DNA of 64,000 nucleotides. Origin: Euleptes europaea (Eukaryota; Chordata; Lepidosauria; Squamata; Sphaerodactylidae). Positions within the stretch are counted from its first letter, which is position 1; each line of letters starts with the position of its first letter. The notes under the pieces are model-generated. The model did not search any database, had not been told where the DNA came from, and saw nothing but the letters and a program-made list of their open reading frames with translations. The stretch lies in assembly GCF_029931775.1 (NCBI RefSeq), contig NC_079312.1:12035821-12099820 (forward strand). The letters are read 5' to 3'. This document shows, piece after piece, positions 21,430 to 31,719 of this stretch. Both the position numbers and the translations under genes were made by a program.

Positions 21430-21635
21430 GAGCCGAGCCGGGCCCCTAAGGGTTAAAATGGGAGATTCCAGGGATTCCTAGACGGGCGTGGGAAACGCGG
21501 AGGGTTCCTGCATGTATTGCAGGCGGGCCGCTCCTTTCCTGCCTCCAGGACCATAGACTCGCTCCTCCTCTTCCCCAGGCATTGCATTTTGAATTTCTCA
21601 GCACAGGGATCCTGGCTGGCGTCCACGTGGGAGCC
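21430..21635 (+). promoter_or_regulatory. Putative GC-rich promoter and noncoding 5' exon of gene 2
   Basis: AAGGGTTAAAATGGGAGATT, GATTCCTAGACGGGCGTGGG and TTGAATTTCTCAGCACAGGG parallel the gene 1 region at 200-386; CACGTGGGA parallels genes 3 and 4. Donor GTGAGT at 21636. Start site not determinable. Confidence 0.45.
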
Positions 21636-22145
21636 GTGAGTTTTAAAAATAAGGGGTGGGGGGATTATTTGGGGTGGGGTGGAGGAGGAGAACCAAGTTC
21701 TACGCAAGAAAACGGCAGAAATAAGAAACCAGGGATATTGGGGGGCTGGGGGGGGGGTCGCAGGCTTGCAAGAGTGAGTCCCCCAAGGGTGCACCTAGAT
21801 CTGAGAGGATATGGAGCTGTTTGGATTCCTTGATTTATTTTTATTTGTTTGCAATCTGGTCCCTCTAGCTTCCCCCTAGCATTTCTCCTTCTGTTTTAGA
21901 TCTGCAGGTGATAAAGGGGAGGGGGTATATGCTGGGGTCTTTTGTGCGGCACCTTAAAAGATTAACCGATTTTGTTCTGACAAAAGGCTTTGTGGACTAG
22001 AACTCGCCTCCTTCTGCAGTGCGGACGGCGTCTTCCTTACTGAAGCTTTGTGCGGTGAGTGAAATGAAGGTTTCTTCCTTAGACCCCTAATTCCCCCGTC
22101 TCAGTATGGGTCAGGGTAGGTAGGCAACATCTTTTTAAATCGGTT

Positions 22146-22345
22146 TCAGGTGGGTAGCCGTGCTGGCCTGCAGTAGAACAGCTAGATTCGAGTCCAGTAG
22201 CACAGACCAACAAGATTTTTGGGATATAAGCTTCAAAGAGTCAAACCTTCCTTCTCCTCTTATCTGACAAAGGAAACTTTGACTCTTAAAAGCTTAAACC
22301 CTGGAAAATCTTATTGGTCTATAAGGTGATACTGGACTTGAATCT
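22146..22345. mobile_element. Foldback nonautonomous DNA element
   Basis: Left arm GATTCGAGTCCAGTAGCAC ... AAGCTTCAAAGAGTCAAA; right arm TTTGACTCTTAAAAGCTT ... GTGATACTGGACTTGAATC. GGTGGGTAGCCGTGCTGGCC precedes it, as in the 34735 and 38168 elements. Confidence 0.75.
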
Positions 22346-22786
22346 TTTAAAATAGTATTTTCAGTATTATTTTTTTTCAAAATCAATATCTGTTACTTGA
22401 CTAATTGGAGACACTTTTCTGTCAGGCAGCGCAAAAGTATTTAATGTAACCAATGAGTCCAGAAAACCTGCCAAAAATCCACCCTTAGTTTTTCTTTAGT
22501 ACTTGGCCTAAAGCAATTCATTGGTAATGTACCTAAAAATCATTAAATGCTCTACTGATCTTTTAACAAGGCGCTGCCTACAGGTTTACCAATCTTTTCA
22601 AAACAAACCTTTGTACAAGTACATTGTTCTGTCAGTGCAAATAGCAGGTTTTTGTTTATCAAAGGCATTCCCATTCTGTCTTTCCAGTTCTGTTCAAGGA
22701 AGCCTAGTGATTGTCAGAACCATAAAATAAAAGCTGTCCTGTTTTTTAAAAATAAATAGCAATTGCTGATGGTGGGGGACTTGGAG
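22346..22786. other. AT-rich intron sequence, nothing recognised
   Basis: No gene or repeat family that I can support. Confidence 0.35.
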
Positions 22787-22990
22787 AGTGCCGTCAAGTC
22801 ACAGCCAACTTATGGCGACACCATAAAGTTTTCAAGGCAAGAGACGTTCAGAGGTGGATTGCCATTGCCTGCCTCTGCGTAGCAACCCCTGGACTTCCTT
22901 GGTGGCCTCCCGTCCAGGTACTAACAAGGGCCACCCCTGCAAGTTTCCAAGATCTGAAGAAATTGGGCTAGCCTGGTCTATCACAACATT
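22787..22990 (-). mobile_element. 5S-rRNA-derived SINE, full-length type
   Basis: The reverse complement carries 5S rRNA-like words (AAGTTTCC...GGGGTGGCCCTTGTTAGTAC, CTGGACGGGAGGCCACC), then GCAGAGGCAGGCAATGGCAA and the tail GTTGGCTGTGACTTGACGGC. Confidence 0.85.
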
Positions 22991-23059
22991 AAAGCCAGGA
23001 GAACACATTGGGGTTAACTGTGATCATGAGGTGGTGAGAATCGACAAGTACTGATCAGC

Positions 23060-23340
23060 TTCACCAGAAGTCGAATGAAACAAAAAGGTCCATCTTTGCC
23101 TGTTAGTCTAAACGCCATCTTAGAGGGCCCCAAGGGAAACTCTCGGGGGAGGGGGGCTGTGCATAAATGTTATGGCACTGCACAAAGATATGCCACTATC
23201 CCCAGCTCGGCCGGAGGGATTCTTGAGAAACTGAAGGAGCAGGGTTCAGTGGAGGGAGATGGTTCATCAGCTGTGTGGATTATGGACCATTAAAAGCAGA
23301 CGTTGGCCTGGGGTCCAAGTGCTACCGAACAAAAGGTGAG
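23060..23340. other. Gene 2 intron, possible regulatory or unannotated sequence
   Basis: Not recognised; contains CTCGGGGGAGGGGGGCTGTG. No coding support. Confidence 0.2.
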
Positions 23341-23402
23341 TGGGAAAATGTATTGGGATGGATGAACTGGGTGCGTGCCAAGCCCTAGCGGTATGCCACC
23401 AA

Positions 23403-23613
23403 GAAGAAGAGTCTCAAAGCAGCTTACAATCGCCTTCCCCTCTTCTCCCCACAAGAGGCACCTTGTGAGGTAGGAGAGGCTGAGAGAGTTCTGAGAGAAC
23501 TGTGACCGGCCCAAGGCCACCCAGCAGGCTTCGTGTGGAGGAGTGGGGGAATCGAACCCGGTTCTCCAGATTAGAGCCTGCTGCTCTTAGCCATTACACC
23601 ACGCTGGCTGTCA
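23403..23613 (-). mobile_element. MIR-like SINE
   Basis: AGTCTCAAAGCAGCTTACAA, GGCCCAAGGCCACCCAGCAG, ATCGAACCCGGTTCTCCAGA, ATTACACCACGCTGGCTGTC. Confidence 0.85.
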
Positions 23614-23859
23614 CCAGCAACTCAGGGCTCCACCTCAGCCCAGGCTGGAGGATGCAAGGGGCATAAACCACACCTGTTGCCCCCAGCATTCTTTCTAGCC
23701 CCTTGGGATTCACCTAGGTTGTTTGTGTGGAGAACAAATCCCACACGCAATCAAAATGGTTTGGTGTGCTGCTGTTTGGGATGTGTGGTGAGAGTTGCTT
23801 ACCTCAACTTTGAGGGTTTTCCCACCACTTTCGATTACATGTGACAAGATGCTGGTTCC

Positions 23860-24065
23860 AACCTGCAAATGTGTTGCTAGAATAAACTTAGCCAGGGCCT
23901 TTTCCATCATGACTCCCAGCTCTGTGCACTGGGACCCCTGAAGTGTGTGTGTATGGTGGGGGGCTTCCTTGGAGCTCTTCAAGAGGCACCTGTATGCCAG
24001 GGTTTTGGCAGGGGTTTGAATGGGAGGCATCTTTTAAGAGGGGGAAGGATCTGGGGTTTGTTATT
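23860..24065 (+). mobile_element. L2-type LINE 3' fragment
   Basis: GGGCCTTTTCCATCATGACT and GGAGCTCTTCAAGAGGCACC fit the last codons of L2 ORF2, followed by the T-rich tail. Confidence 0.45.
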
Positions 24066-24249
24066 TTATTCTGTTTAAACGGGATATTTTAGTGATGCCA
24101 CAATGAACGCTTGCTAATCTTTTTGGTGCCACAAGATTCCCAGGTGGGTTTTTGGGGGGGGGGGGTGCTGCTGCAGCAACTAGTGTGTCTCCCCTCCAAA
24201 AACCACAGCAGACCTTGCAAAAACTGAAAAGATGGGATCTTTGAGATGT

Positions 24250-24535
24250 AGGCTGTTACCACACTAGGTATTCCCAGCGATGTATCAAGAGTTTGGAAAT
24301 GTTATAAAAAACATCGCTTTAAAAGGGTTTTTGGATACCACGGCTTATAAATGGTTGGAAGACGTCGTCACAGCTAAAGGGGCCAAACAAAGTGTGAACA
24401 GTATTTTTTATAACGTTTTCAAACTCTTAATACATCGGTGGGAATACATAGTAAGTGCAAACAGTACTTTTTATAACATTTTCAAACTCTTAATACATTG
24501 CTGGGAATACAAGTGCGGTAACCCCCGTATTCCCC
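24250..24535. mobile_element. Foldback DNA element with duplicated right arm
   Basis: Left arm GTATTCCCAGCGATGTATCA AGAGTTTGG; its inverse appears twice on the right, as TTTTCAAACTCTTAATACAT CGGTGGGAATAC (24415-24448) and again at 24479-24511. Outer ends GTTACCACACT / AAGTGCGGTAAC. Confidence 0.75.
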
Positions 24536-24869
24536 TTAACATTGTGACTGATTTGGACCCATTGCAGTTTCCAAGCAACCAAAAGGTGCATTTTGGATAG
24601 TGTGTTTCAATTGGTTCCTCTTTCTCTTTTCCAGGGTGAAGTGGATTTTTATTGGGGTGGAGCAAATGGATTGTGAGCTCCTGGGTCGCCCCTGGTTTCT
24701 CGACTCCTTCCAGACCTGCTTCCTTTGAGCCCAGTCTGCTGAAATGGACTAATTATGGCCTAGAGAGGGAAGTGTCCTGCCCCCCACCCACTGCTTGGAT
24801 GCAGGAAGTGATTGGGGCTTTTAAAATATTTGTGCAGAATTGGACTGAGATTGTCTGCAACAAGAAGAA

Positions 24870-25622
24870 ATGTCCACAGAGCAGGAAGCAGTGACAACCG
24901 TGGGTCTCCTCTTGGAGTCTGTGGAAGATGAGGGGATAAAAATAGCTGGGAGGACCCTACATGTGGCCCAGGATGGGACTATCAGCCAGTTTGTGAATTG
25001 GGTCTCTTCAGAGCAGGGGAGCCAGGAGTCAGAGGAGGGATTGGCCCAGACCTGGGAAGTCCAATGGCAGGAGTTCCTGAAATCAGTTCATGCCCCTCAT
25101 TGCAGGAACCAGGAGTTGCCGAAGACTATGCGGTGGGAAGTAACCAGGTCCTCTCTGGTTCCTTCAGAAGCAGGGGATAGTTCTGGTGGCTGGCTTGGAG
25201 GAGAGGGGACTCTCGGCCTTTCTTCAGGCCTCAGTGAGGGAGCCCTAAATGCTGCCTCAAGCAGCGTAGACTCTGGGGAAAGAGGAGATGGTGCAGAAGT
25301 GGAGGGGGATATCCCAAACAAGGGTGTTGCCATCGGAGAGGTGCAACGCCAAAACTTCAGGCAGTTCCGCTACCAGGAGGCTGAAGGTCCCAGAGAGGTT
25401 TACATTCGCCTGTGGGAACTTTGCTGTCACTGGTTGCAGCCGGAGCGACGCACCAAGGAGCAGATCCTGGAGCTGTTGGTCTTGGAGCAGTTCCTGGCCA
25501 TCCTGCCACCGGAGATACAGAGCTGGGTCAGAGAAGGCCACCCAGAGAGTTGCTTCCAGGCAGTGGCCCGAGCTGAGGATTTCCTGATGGGGCAACAGGA
25601 GGCTGGGGGATGGGGGCTGCAG
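24870..25622 (+). CDS. Gene 2, SCAN exon
   Basis: First coding exon (251 codons) from ATG 24870 to donor CAG|GTGAGC, phase 0; acceptor CTTTTCCAG ends at 24634. N-terminal module [12 protein letters not shown] and [16 protein letters not shown], an acidic Ser/Gly-rich middle, then SCAN at residues about 159-243: [64 protein letters not shown] mediates dimerisation of these nuclear regulators. It pairs with exons at 25707, 29799 and 31720. It is a full-length SCAN, closer to the consensus than gene 3. Confidence 0.93.
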
Positions 25623-25706
25623 GTGAGCACAGCGATCCTTGAGCAGCCCTTCTGAGCCACAGGTTTTTTCCTATGCCCTGAATGACGCCCTTTTCTGCCG
25701 TTCCAG

Positions 25707-25818
25707 GTGTTGGACCCATCCATGGAGGTGGCTGTTGGTTTGTCCAGCACGGACCAAGTTCTCCTGGACCTGTACAGGGAGGTGAAGCACGAGGGTGACC
25801 GAAATGCCAGCTGGCTGG
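25707..25818 (+). CDS. Gene 2, KRAB A-box-like linker exon, 15 bp short
   Basis: Lies only 84 bp after the SCAN exon. Acceptor TTCCAG|GTG, donor GG|GTACAG, in phase 0 and out phase 1. Encodes VLDPSMEVAVGLSSTDQVLL, DLYREVKHEGDRNASWL(G). Against the 127 bp exons it lacks five codons, and it keeps MEVAV and the KRAB-like LYREV, with VKHE in place of VMLE. The best evidence in the window for a KRAB origin of this exon. Confidence 0.8.
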
Positions 25819-25867
25819 GTACAGAACCCCTTTTTCCTTTGCCAAAGAGCTGACCTGGTTTATTTGG

Positions 25868-25955
25868 GGAGAGGCCATGACTCAGTGGTAGAGCATCTGT
25901 GTGGCATGCAGTAGGTCCCGGGTTCAATCCCTGGGTATCTGCAGTTGAAAGAATG
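25868..25955 (+). mobile_element. tRNA-derived SINE, head only
   Basis: GAGGCCATGACTCAGTGGTA and GGTCCCGGGTTCAATCCC. Confidence 0.75.
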
Positions 25956-26002
25956 AGTTAGATGCAGGGTCTAACTCTGGAAAAGGCAGGTTCATTTAGG
26001 AA

Positions 26003-26195
26003 GGGAGCCATGGTGGCTTAGTGGTAGAGCTTCTGCTTGGCATGTTGAAAGTCCCAGGTTCAGTACCCCGGCACTCCAATTAAAAAAGTCAGTGCAATAG
26101 GTAATGTGAAAGACCTCCACCTGAGATCCCAGAGAGCTGATGCCAGTCTGAGTAGACAATACTGACCTTGATGGACTGATGGTCTGATTCAGAAT
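26003..26195 (+). mobile_element. tRNA-derived SINE, near full length
   Basis: GGAGCCATGGTGGCTTAGTG, CAGGTTCAGTACCCCGGCA, GTCTGAGTAGACAATACTGA, TGGTCTGATTCAGAATAAA. Confidence 0.85.
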
Positions 26196-26203
26196 AAATC
26201 GCA

Positions 26204-26600
26204 ATGGGTAGCAGTGTTAGCCTATCTGCAGCAGTAGAAAAGAGCAAGCTCATTTGAGCTGTAACTCATAAGAACATAAGAAAAGCCCTGCTGGATCAGA
26301 CCAAAGGCCCATCAAGTCCACCAGTCTGTTCACACAGTGGCCAACCAGGTGCCTCTAGGAAGCCCACAGACAAGACAACTGCAGTTGCATTATCCTGCCT
26401 GTGTTCCACAGCACCTAATATATTCGGCATGCTCCTCTGATCCTGAATAGGTATGCATCATGACTAGTATCTATTTTAACTAGTAGCCATGAATACCCCT
26501 CTCCTCCATGAACATGACTCACGCAAGCTCATTCCCTGCAAGAAATTTTGTTAGTTGTTAAGCTTCTACTGGACTCTTGCTCTTTTCTACAGATTCAGAG
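26204..26600. mobile_element. Foldback DNA element interrupted by CR1
   Basis: Left end GGGTAGCAGTGTTAGCCTAT CTGCAGCAGTAGAAAAGAGC; right end CTTCTACTGGACTCTTGCTC TTTTCTACAG. Same superfamily look as 22146 and 38168. Confidence 0.6.
26266..26515 (-). mobile_element. CR1 3' UTR nested in the foldback element
   Basis: CATAAGAACATAAGAAAAGC start and GCCATGAATACCCCTCTCCT end; reverse complement of the 49850-50078 tail. Confidence 0.85.
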
Positions 26601-26734
26601 TATGGCAGCTTCATGTGTATGTAAATGTTCATGTCCTGCTTTTCCCATGTCAGAATTCTCTGGCTGATCTGACAGACTCTGCAAACTGATTTGCTTAGTT
26701 TAAAATATAAATATCTCACATAAATATACAGTGC

Positions 26735-27800
26735 TAGATAGATAATTTATTTGCGGCACTTAGCCAGTCAAAACATGATAAAATGGAAAGCACGGACTAA
26801 TAGATTCTTACAATCAAAGAATTACAGTCTGAGTCTTAAAACATTTTAAAAACATTTTTAAAAATAATTACAGCTGGGACACATCTGTCGATTGTGCTGT
26901 TCTAAGGCGACGAATTTTAATTGCTGCTAAACAAAATTTCGCAACCTGAAGAGTGGTTGAAGGATTACCCCCTTGTAGGAGCATCTCAAACTTTTCACCT
27001 GCCCTGTCAGGTCTCAGTCTCGATAAGAGGGGCTCAATAAACTTTGAACGGGGTAATGTATAGAAATTGCAGTTCAGGAGGGCATGCTCAACCGTTTCTA
27101 AGTCCCCTGATTTGCAGGGGCAGAATCTCTCTTCCCAGGGTGTCTTCTTATATTTCCCCTCAAGCAAAGCAGATGGTAAGGCTGCACATCTGGCCAGGGT
27201 AAAGGCCCTTCTGTAATTATTTATCTCTAAATAGTGGAGATAGGCTGCTGGTGCTAAGATGTATTTAGTATGGAGGGGTGCAGTGAATAGAGGCGCCCTT
27301 GCTAGATCTGTTTGTCTCTCGATGTCTTTGATCGTTTGGGATATAATTAACTTAGCTTGTTCCCAACCCAACTGAAGTAAAGCTAGGGGTGTAAAACCCA
27401 AGTTGTTTAATTTGACATCTATGGCTATCACCCATCTGGATCTAAAGGAGTCACAAAGGATCAGTGGGAGAAGACCATTAGGGTTGAAGTTAATTTTCAA
27501 CCAGAGAGAGATTGAGGACAGGACAATCCTTGCCTCCACCTTCGATATACAGTGCTTTTTTTGTTTTAAAAAAGGTGCCAGTTTGCCATGACTTTCCCCA
27601 GTCCCGCCGCTTCCTGTACGGATCCTCACTAGGCTGTTCCCAATGGTCCGTCCACTCTTTCTTTCTCTGGTTGAGTGGGGTGGGCCTGTGCATGAGGATC
27701 GGGACTTGGGAGAGCCCCGAAAAAAGATGCCAGTACTCAGAACTGGTGAGAACAGTCACACAAAAAACAGCCCAAAATAATATAGTGCAATACACCTTTC
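26735..27800 (-). mobile_element. Non-LTR retrotransposon fragment, clade undetermined
   Basis: Minus-strand open frame of 253 codons (27629-26868) with a C-x-C...H-x4-C motif (FCPCKSGDLETVEHALLNC), typical of LINE ORF2 C-termini, and AGWEQAKLII-like helices. An overlapping minus frame (27795-27490) reads SSEYWHLFSGLSQVPI upstream. The long open frame suggests moderate youth. It is not CR1, L2 or BovB by wording. Confidence 0.55.
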
Positions 27801-27999
27801 TAAGTCCACTGAATCCCTATTTTAAAAACAAACTAACAGTAAGAATTCCCCATAGCAAAATAGTTCTTTCTTTGGGATGGGGTGTCTCTGCCTCCCCCCT
27901 GTAGACAACCCACAGATTTTTAAAAAATTGGCCAGAATAGATCACCTGTGAGCAACGGTTCAGTGTCTTTTTTTCTTTTAAAGAAAGGAATGTCAAACT

Positions 28000-28110
28000 C
28001 TGGGAATTTAATCTACAGGTGGAGTGTATGTTAACTAGGAATTTAATCTACAGGTGGAGTGTATGTTAACTAGGACATACACTCCACCTGGATGGGCCAA
28101 TCCACCTGAC
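28000..28110. repeat. 38-bp direct repeat with an inverted third part
   Basis: GGAATTTAATCTACAGGTGG AGTGTATGTTAACTA occurs twice, then ACATACACTCCACCT gives the inverse. A hairpin of 15 bp or more is possible. Confidence 0.8.
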
Positions 28111-28124
28111 CTGGATGGGCCAAT

Positions 28125-28710
28125 CTTGTCAGATCTTGGAAGCTAAGCAGGGTTGGTCCCCTGGTGAGTCCGATGGCCTCTATGAAACACAACTGCGCGC
28201 TGGCTAATCTCTAATTGTTGTAATAGTAGCAGATTCAAATAGGTCACAGAATAGATTACTAATTACAATATAACACTAAAATAAACAATAGCAAACCAGC
28301 TCAGGTGGATGAAAGAAAAGATATTTCATTTGAAGAAGAAAGCATCTTCTCAGTGGCTGACTTTATTCCCTGTCGCTTATTTAGATTGTGGACTTGTGAT
28401 GTATTTTGCCCACCAGCAATTGAGCTGGTTTGCTATTGTTTATTTTAGTGTTATATAGTTATTATCTATTCTATGACCTATTTGAATCTGCTACTGTTAC
28501 AACAATTAGAGATTAGCCGGCTGTTGTGTTTCATAGAGGCTCTCAGATTACAGCATAGGTTTTTCGTTCTGTTAAGAGTCCTTCGATGGGACCCCACCAA
28601 GGAAGTCCAGAGTGGCCACGCAGAGGCAGGCGATAGCAAGCCACCTCTGTTTCTCTCTTGAAAATCCCTTGAGGGATCTCCACGAGTCAACTTGACTAGT
28701 CAACCACTAC
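28125..28710 (+). mobile_element. 5S-rRNA-derived SINE split by a foldback element
   Basis: Left piece CAATCTTGTCAGATCTTGGA AGCTAAGCAGGG is a clear 5S rRNA match. The right piece resumes at about 28585 with GGGACCCCACCAAGGAAGTC, GCAGAGGCAGGCGATAGCAA and the tail CACGAGTCAACTTGACT. Confidence 0.85.
28171..28575. mobile_element. Foldback element with arms of about 125 bp
   Basis: Left arm GCCTCTATGAAACACAACTG ... AATAGCAAACCAGCTCA; right arm TGAGCTGGTTTGCTATTGTT ... TGTGTTTCATAGAGGC. An 8-bp-like repeat (TCCGATGG / TTCGATGG) flanks it, so a hAT-type nonautonomous element is plausible. Confidence 0.8.
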
Positions 28711-28739
28711 AATTAACATACCTGATGTAGTTCTGCTCC

Positions 28740-29210
28740 CCCGCGATACATGGCATTTTTATAATTATTTTATTTACAATTTTTTAATTTTGTACATGAT
28801 AATATTTTGTTAATAATATTTATTATTTACAAAATTAATATCCCTCCATTCTGCCCCATCAAGGGCCTCTAAAGTGGCTAACCATTAAAAGAGTACAGTA
28901 CAAAATACATCATACAACCCTTTAAAAAACAAAGCTGAAATATATCTATAAAATGCTAAGACAGCAGTTAAAGCATTAGGAGGGAAGGAGAGGTCATGGA
29001 GGAAACACCAGATGAAATAAGAAAGTCTTCATCCACTGGGGGAAGACAGTGACAAAAGGGTACAGAAAAATCTCCACGGGGAGGGAACTGGATCGTTTTG
29101 GGGCCATGACCGAGAAGTCCCTTTCTCAGGTTGCCACCCCTCTAACCTCCGAAGGTGGGGGCACCCGAAGCAGGTGTTGTAGCTCCTCAAATAGTTGTGG
29201 AGAGATGGAA
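28740..29210. mobile_element. AT-rich tract and L2-like scrap
   Basis: 28760-28830 is AT-rich. About 29015-29180 (AGAAAGTCTTCATCCACTGG, GGGGCCATGACCGAGAAGTC, AACCTCCGAAGGTGGGGGCA) reads like a squamate L2 fragment. Confidence 0.45.
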
Positions 29211-29324
29211 ATATTCTTTTTGTCTACCTGTAACAAAAATGCTGAGAAAAATTGGAAAACCAATAGTTTTTTAAAAAGCCAGTTAATAATTGTCCCAGGC
29301 TCTGCAATATTTATTTATTTATTG

Positions 29325-29545
29325 GTACTTCGCTCTTCTCCCCAATGGGACCCAAGCCCTATACATTGTTCTCTCTCGTTCTCCTGTCTTCCATTGTATC
29401 CTCTCAACCAACCTGTTAGCTAGGTTAGGCTGAGATAACGTGACTGGCTCGAGGCCATCCAGCGAGCTTCCATAGCAGAGTGGAGATTTGAACCTGAGTC
29501 TCCAAGATCCTAGTCAGAGATTCTAACCACTACACTACGTTAACA
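29325..29545 (-). mobile_element. MIR-like SINE
   Basis: CTTCTCCCCAATGGGACCCA, AACCTGTTAGCTAGGTTAGG, GATTTGAACCTGAGTCTCCA, CTAACCACTACACTACGTTA. Confidence 0.75.
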
Positions 29546-29798
29546 TTCAGTGAGAGGGAAGGGATTTTAAGATTGAATAATAGAAATTTAAAAACAACAG
29601 CTAACTGAGAGCAAAATCGACCTACGGGCTAGACTAGAGAAATGTTCTCACATCAGAAGGCTCGATCTCGACAGACTTAGTGCTGGGTGAGCTTCTGTAG
29701 AGAAAGAGTTCTCCAGTCAGGGTGCCATGGCACATTTTGAGGCTGGCTGTTGGATTCTCTCTTTTGATGGTTTTCTCTTTCCTTCTCTATTCCAGGAG

Positions 29799-30221
29799 GT
29801 GATGACCTACTGAATGTGGATGGCGTGGAAAGAACCAAGTGGGAAGAACTGGATGTGGACTTTGAAGAGCCTGACGAACCAGAGAGGCAGGAAGAAAGCC
29901 CAGCTGAGGCATGGAGGAATTTAGTGATTCCTAGTAGTCAGGAAGATCACTCTGAGACTGCTGTTCCATTCCCAGGGACAAGAGAGAACACCATCTTCCG
30001 GAAACGCTTTGCCCCTAAACTCAGTCTCAGTAGACGTCAGAGGATCCATGCAGGGCTGAAGCCCCACAAATGCACTGAGTGCGGGCAGTCCTTCACCCGG
30101 AAAGCGAACCTTTTCCGGCATCAGACACTCCATACGGGGTTGAGGGCACACCTCTGCACAGATTGTGGCCGAAGCTTCACGCGGCGAGAGAACCTGATCC
30201 GTCACTTGAAGATCCACACAG
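29799..30221 (+). CDS. Gene 2, first zinc-finger exon (2 intact fingers)
   Basis: Acceptor CCAGGAG|GTGATGAC, phase 1 in. An acidic spacer (DVDFEEPDEPERQEESPAEA) leads to a half finger (RKRFAPKLSLSRRQRIH) and two intact fingers, CTECGQSFTRKANLFRHQ and CTDCGRSFTRRENLIRHL. At the next HTGE linker the codons form CACAG|GTGAGA, a near-consensus donor in phase 1, and finger homology stops at once. Two readings: spliced at 30221 in frame to 31720 (634 aa in all, my preference), or read through to TGA at 30311-30313 (459 aa, with a basic tail). The neighbouring phases fit the first exactly. Confidence 0.8.
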
Positions 30222-30429
30222 GTGAGAGAAAGAAGGGGAGGCGTCAGAATGAGCCGGAAGTGCGAAGGAAAAAAGATGTACGGTACATGAAAGTAAAAAG
30301 GGAAAAAAGTTGAAAAATTGATATGCTTGTTCTCATTGTAGAGCAGCTTAAGACTACACAAATATATATGGAAAAACAGTTTCATGGTGTTGGCCAGGCG
30401 TATAAACATACAAAGCTGCCTTACACCAT

Positions 30430-30610
30430 GAGCCAGCATGGTGTAGTAGTTAGTGTGACTAACAAGGCTATGTGAGACCCAGGTTCAAATCCCCTCTGTG
30501 CATGGAAACTTGCTGGCTGACTTTGGCCCTGTCACACACTCTCAGTCTAATTTACCTCATTGTGTTGTTGTGAGGATAAAATGGAGATGGAGGGGAAACA
30601 GAAGCTGCAT
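30430..30610 (+). mobile_element. MIR-like SINE
   Basis: GCCAGCATGGTGTAGTAGTT, CAGGTTCAAATCCCCTCTGT, TTGTGAGGATAAAATGGAGA. Confidence 0.8.
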
Positions 30611-30760
30611 CAGGCCACCCTTTGGGAAGAATAGTGGGTTAAGAATGAAGTAAATAAAATACATTGTGGGTTTCTCTAGCTCAGCTTTGTTCCCTCCTGA
30701 TTGGCAGCTCCTCAGGACAGAGGAAGGTCTTTCTTTCTCCGCACTTGAATACCTTGAAGT

Positions 30761-30978
30761 TAGGTTTGCCAACCTCCAGGTGGTGGCTGGAGATCTCCCG
30801 TTATTACGACTGATCTCCAGGCGACAGAGATCAGTTCACCTGGAGAAAATGGCCACTTTGGAAGGTGGACTCTATGGTATTATACCCCATTGAAGTCTCT
30901 CCCCTCCACAAATCCAAAGGGGTTTGGCTCCACCCCCAAAATCTCCAGATATTTCTCAACCTGGAGCTGGCAACCCTA
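30761..30978 (+). mobile_element. GGTTGCCAAC-ended repeat
   Basis: AGGTTTGCCAACCTCCAGGT to ACCTGGAGCTGGCAACCCTA. Confidence 0.85.
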
Positions 30979-31159
30979 CTTGGAAATGCCAGAGATGGAA
31001 TTGGGGACCTTCTGTGGCTGCATCACCATTGAGAGGCAGGTTTGATGAATGTCTGAAGCTGCGTTGCCCTTCATCCGTCAAGCTTGGTTTTGGGCAGAGA
31101 AGGGTCTTTCCAGCTGCCTCTGAGCTGTAGGTGTTTCTGAGAAACATATGGTCTTGCCT

Positions 31160-31420
31160 TATTATAACATAAGCACATGAGAAGAGCTCTGCTGGACAGC
31201 CCTGTAAGGTTGCCTCTTGGCACTGGGCAGAGAGACCGAGGGCTTCTCCTGATGTTTCCTCCTGGTACTGAGATTCAGAAGTACACTGCCTCTGAATGTG
31301 GTGGTCCTCTTTAGTCACCATAGCTACTAGCCACTGACAGACCTCTCCTCCTGTCTAACTAAGCCATCTGTGCCTGTGGCCATCAATACAGTCTCTGGCA
31401 GGGAATTCCACGTTTACCAA
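31160..31420 (-). mobile_element. CR1 3' UTR
   Basis: AACATAAGCACATGAGAAGA, GCCTCTGAATGTGGTGGTCC, GGCAGGGAATTCCACGTTTA; antisense. Confidence 0.75.
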
Positions 31421-31504
31421 ACCAGTCAGTCTGATACTTTCAGTGTTGTCTACATCGACAATACAGGCACAAGGATTTCCGCTCATGGAGCACGATTTCT
31501 CCTC

Positions 31505-31610
31505 ACAGAATCATAGAGTTGGAAGGGGCTATACAAGCCATCTAGTCTGACCCCCTGCAGGTTTTTGCATGTGACCAACATCCAGCCCTCATTGTTTCAA
31601 TAGCATGCTG
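31505..31610 (-). mobile_element. CR1 3' tip, second subfamily
   Basis: CAGAATCATAGAGTTGGAAG GGGC, then CATCTAGTCTGACCCCCTGC. Confidence 0.75.
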
Positions 31611-31719
31611 GATTGGGGCTGCTTGGTCTGCTCTTTGTTCTCCCAGGCATTTATTTCTTGTATCTCATCTCTATGTTCTCCTTTGCTCCCTCACTAAATT
31701 TATCTGTTTATTCCAGCAG

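Noticed and set aside
28125-28165. 5S rRNA gene
   Set aside because: Only the first part of a 5S match is present, and it continues into a SINE body seen several times in the window; not a functional 5S gene.
30222-30313. Basic C-terminal tail of the gene 2 first finger exon as a real protein segment
   Set aside because: Starts exactly at a near-consensus donor and has no finger or other similarity; kept only as an alternative isoform.
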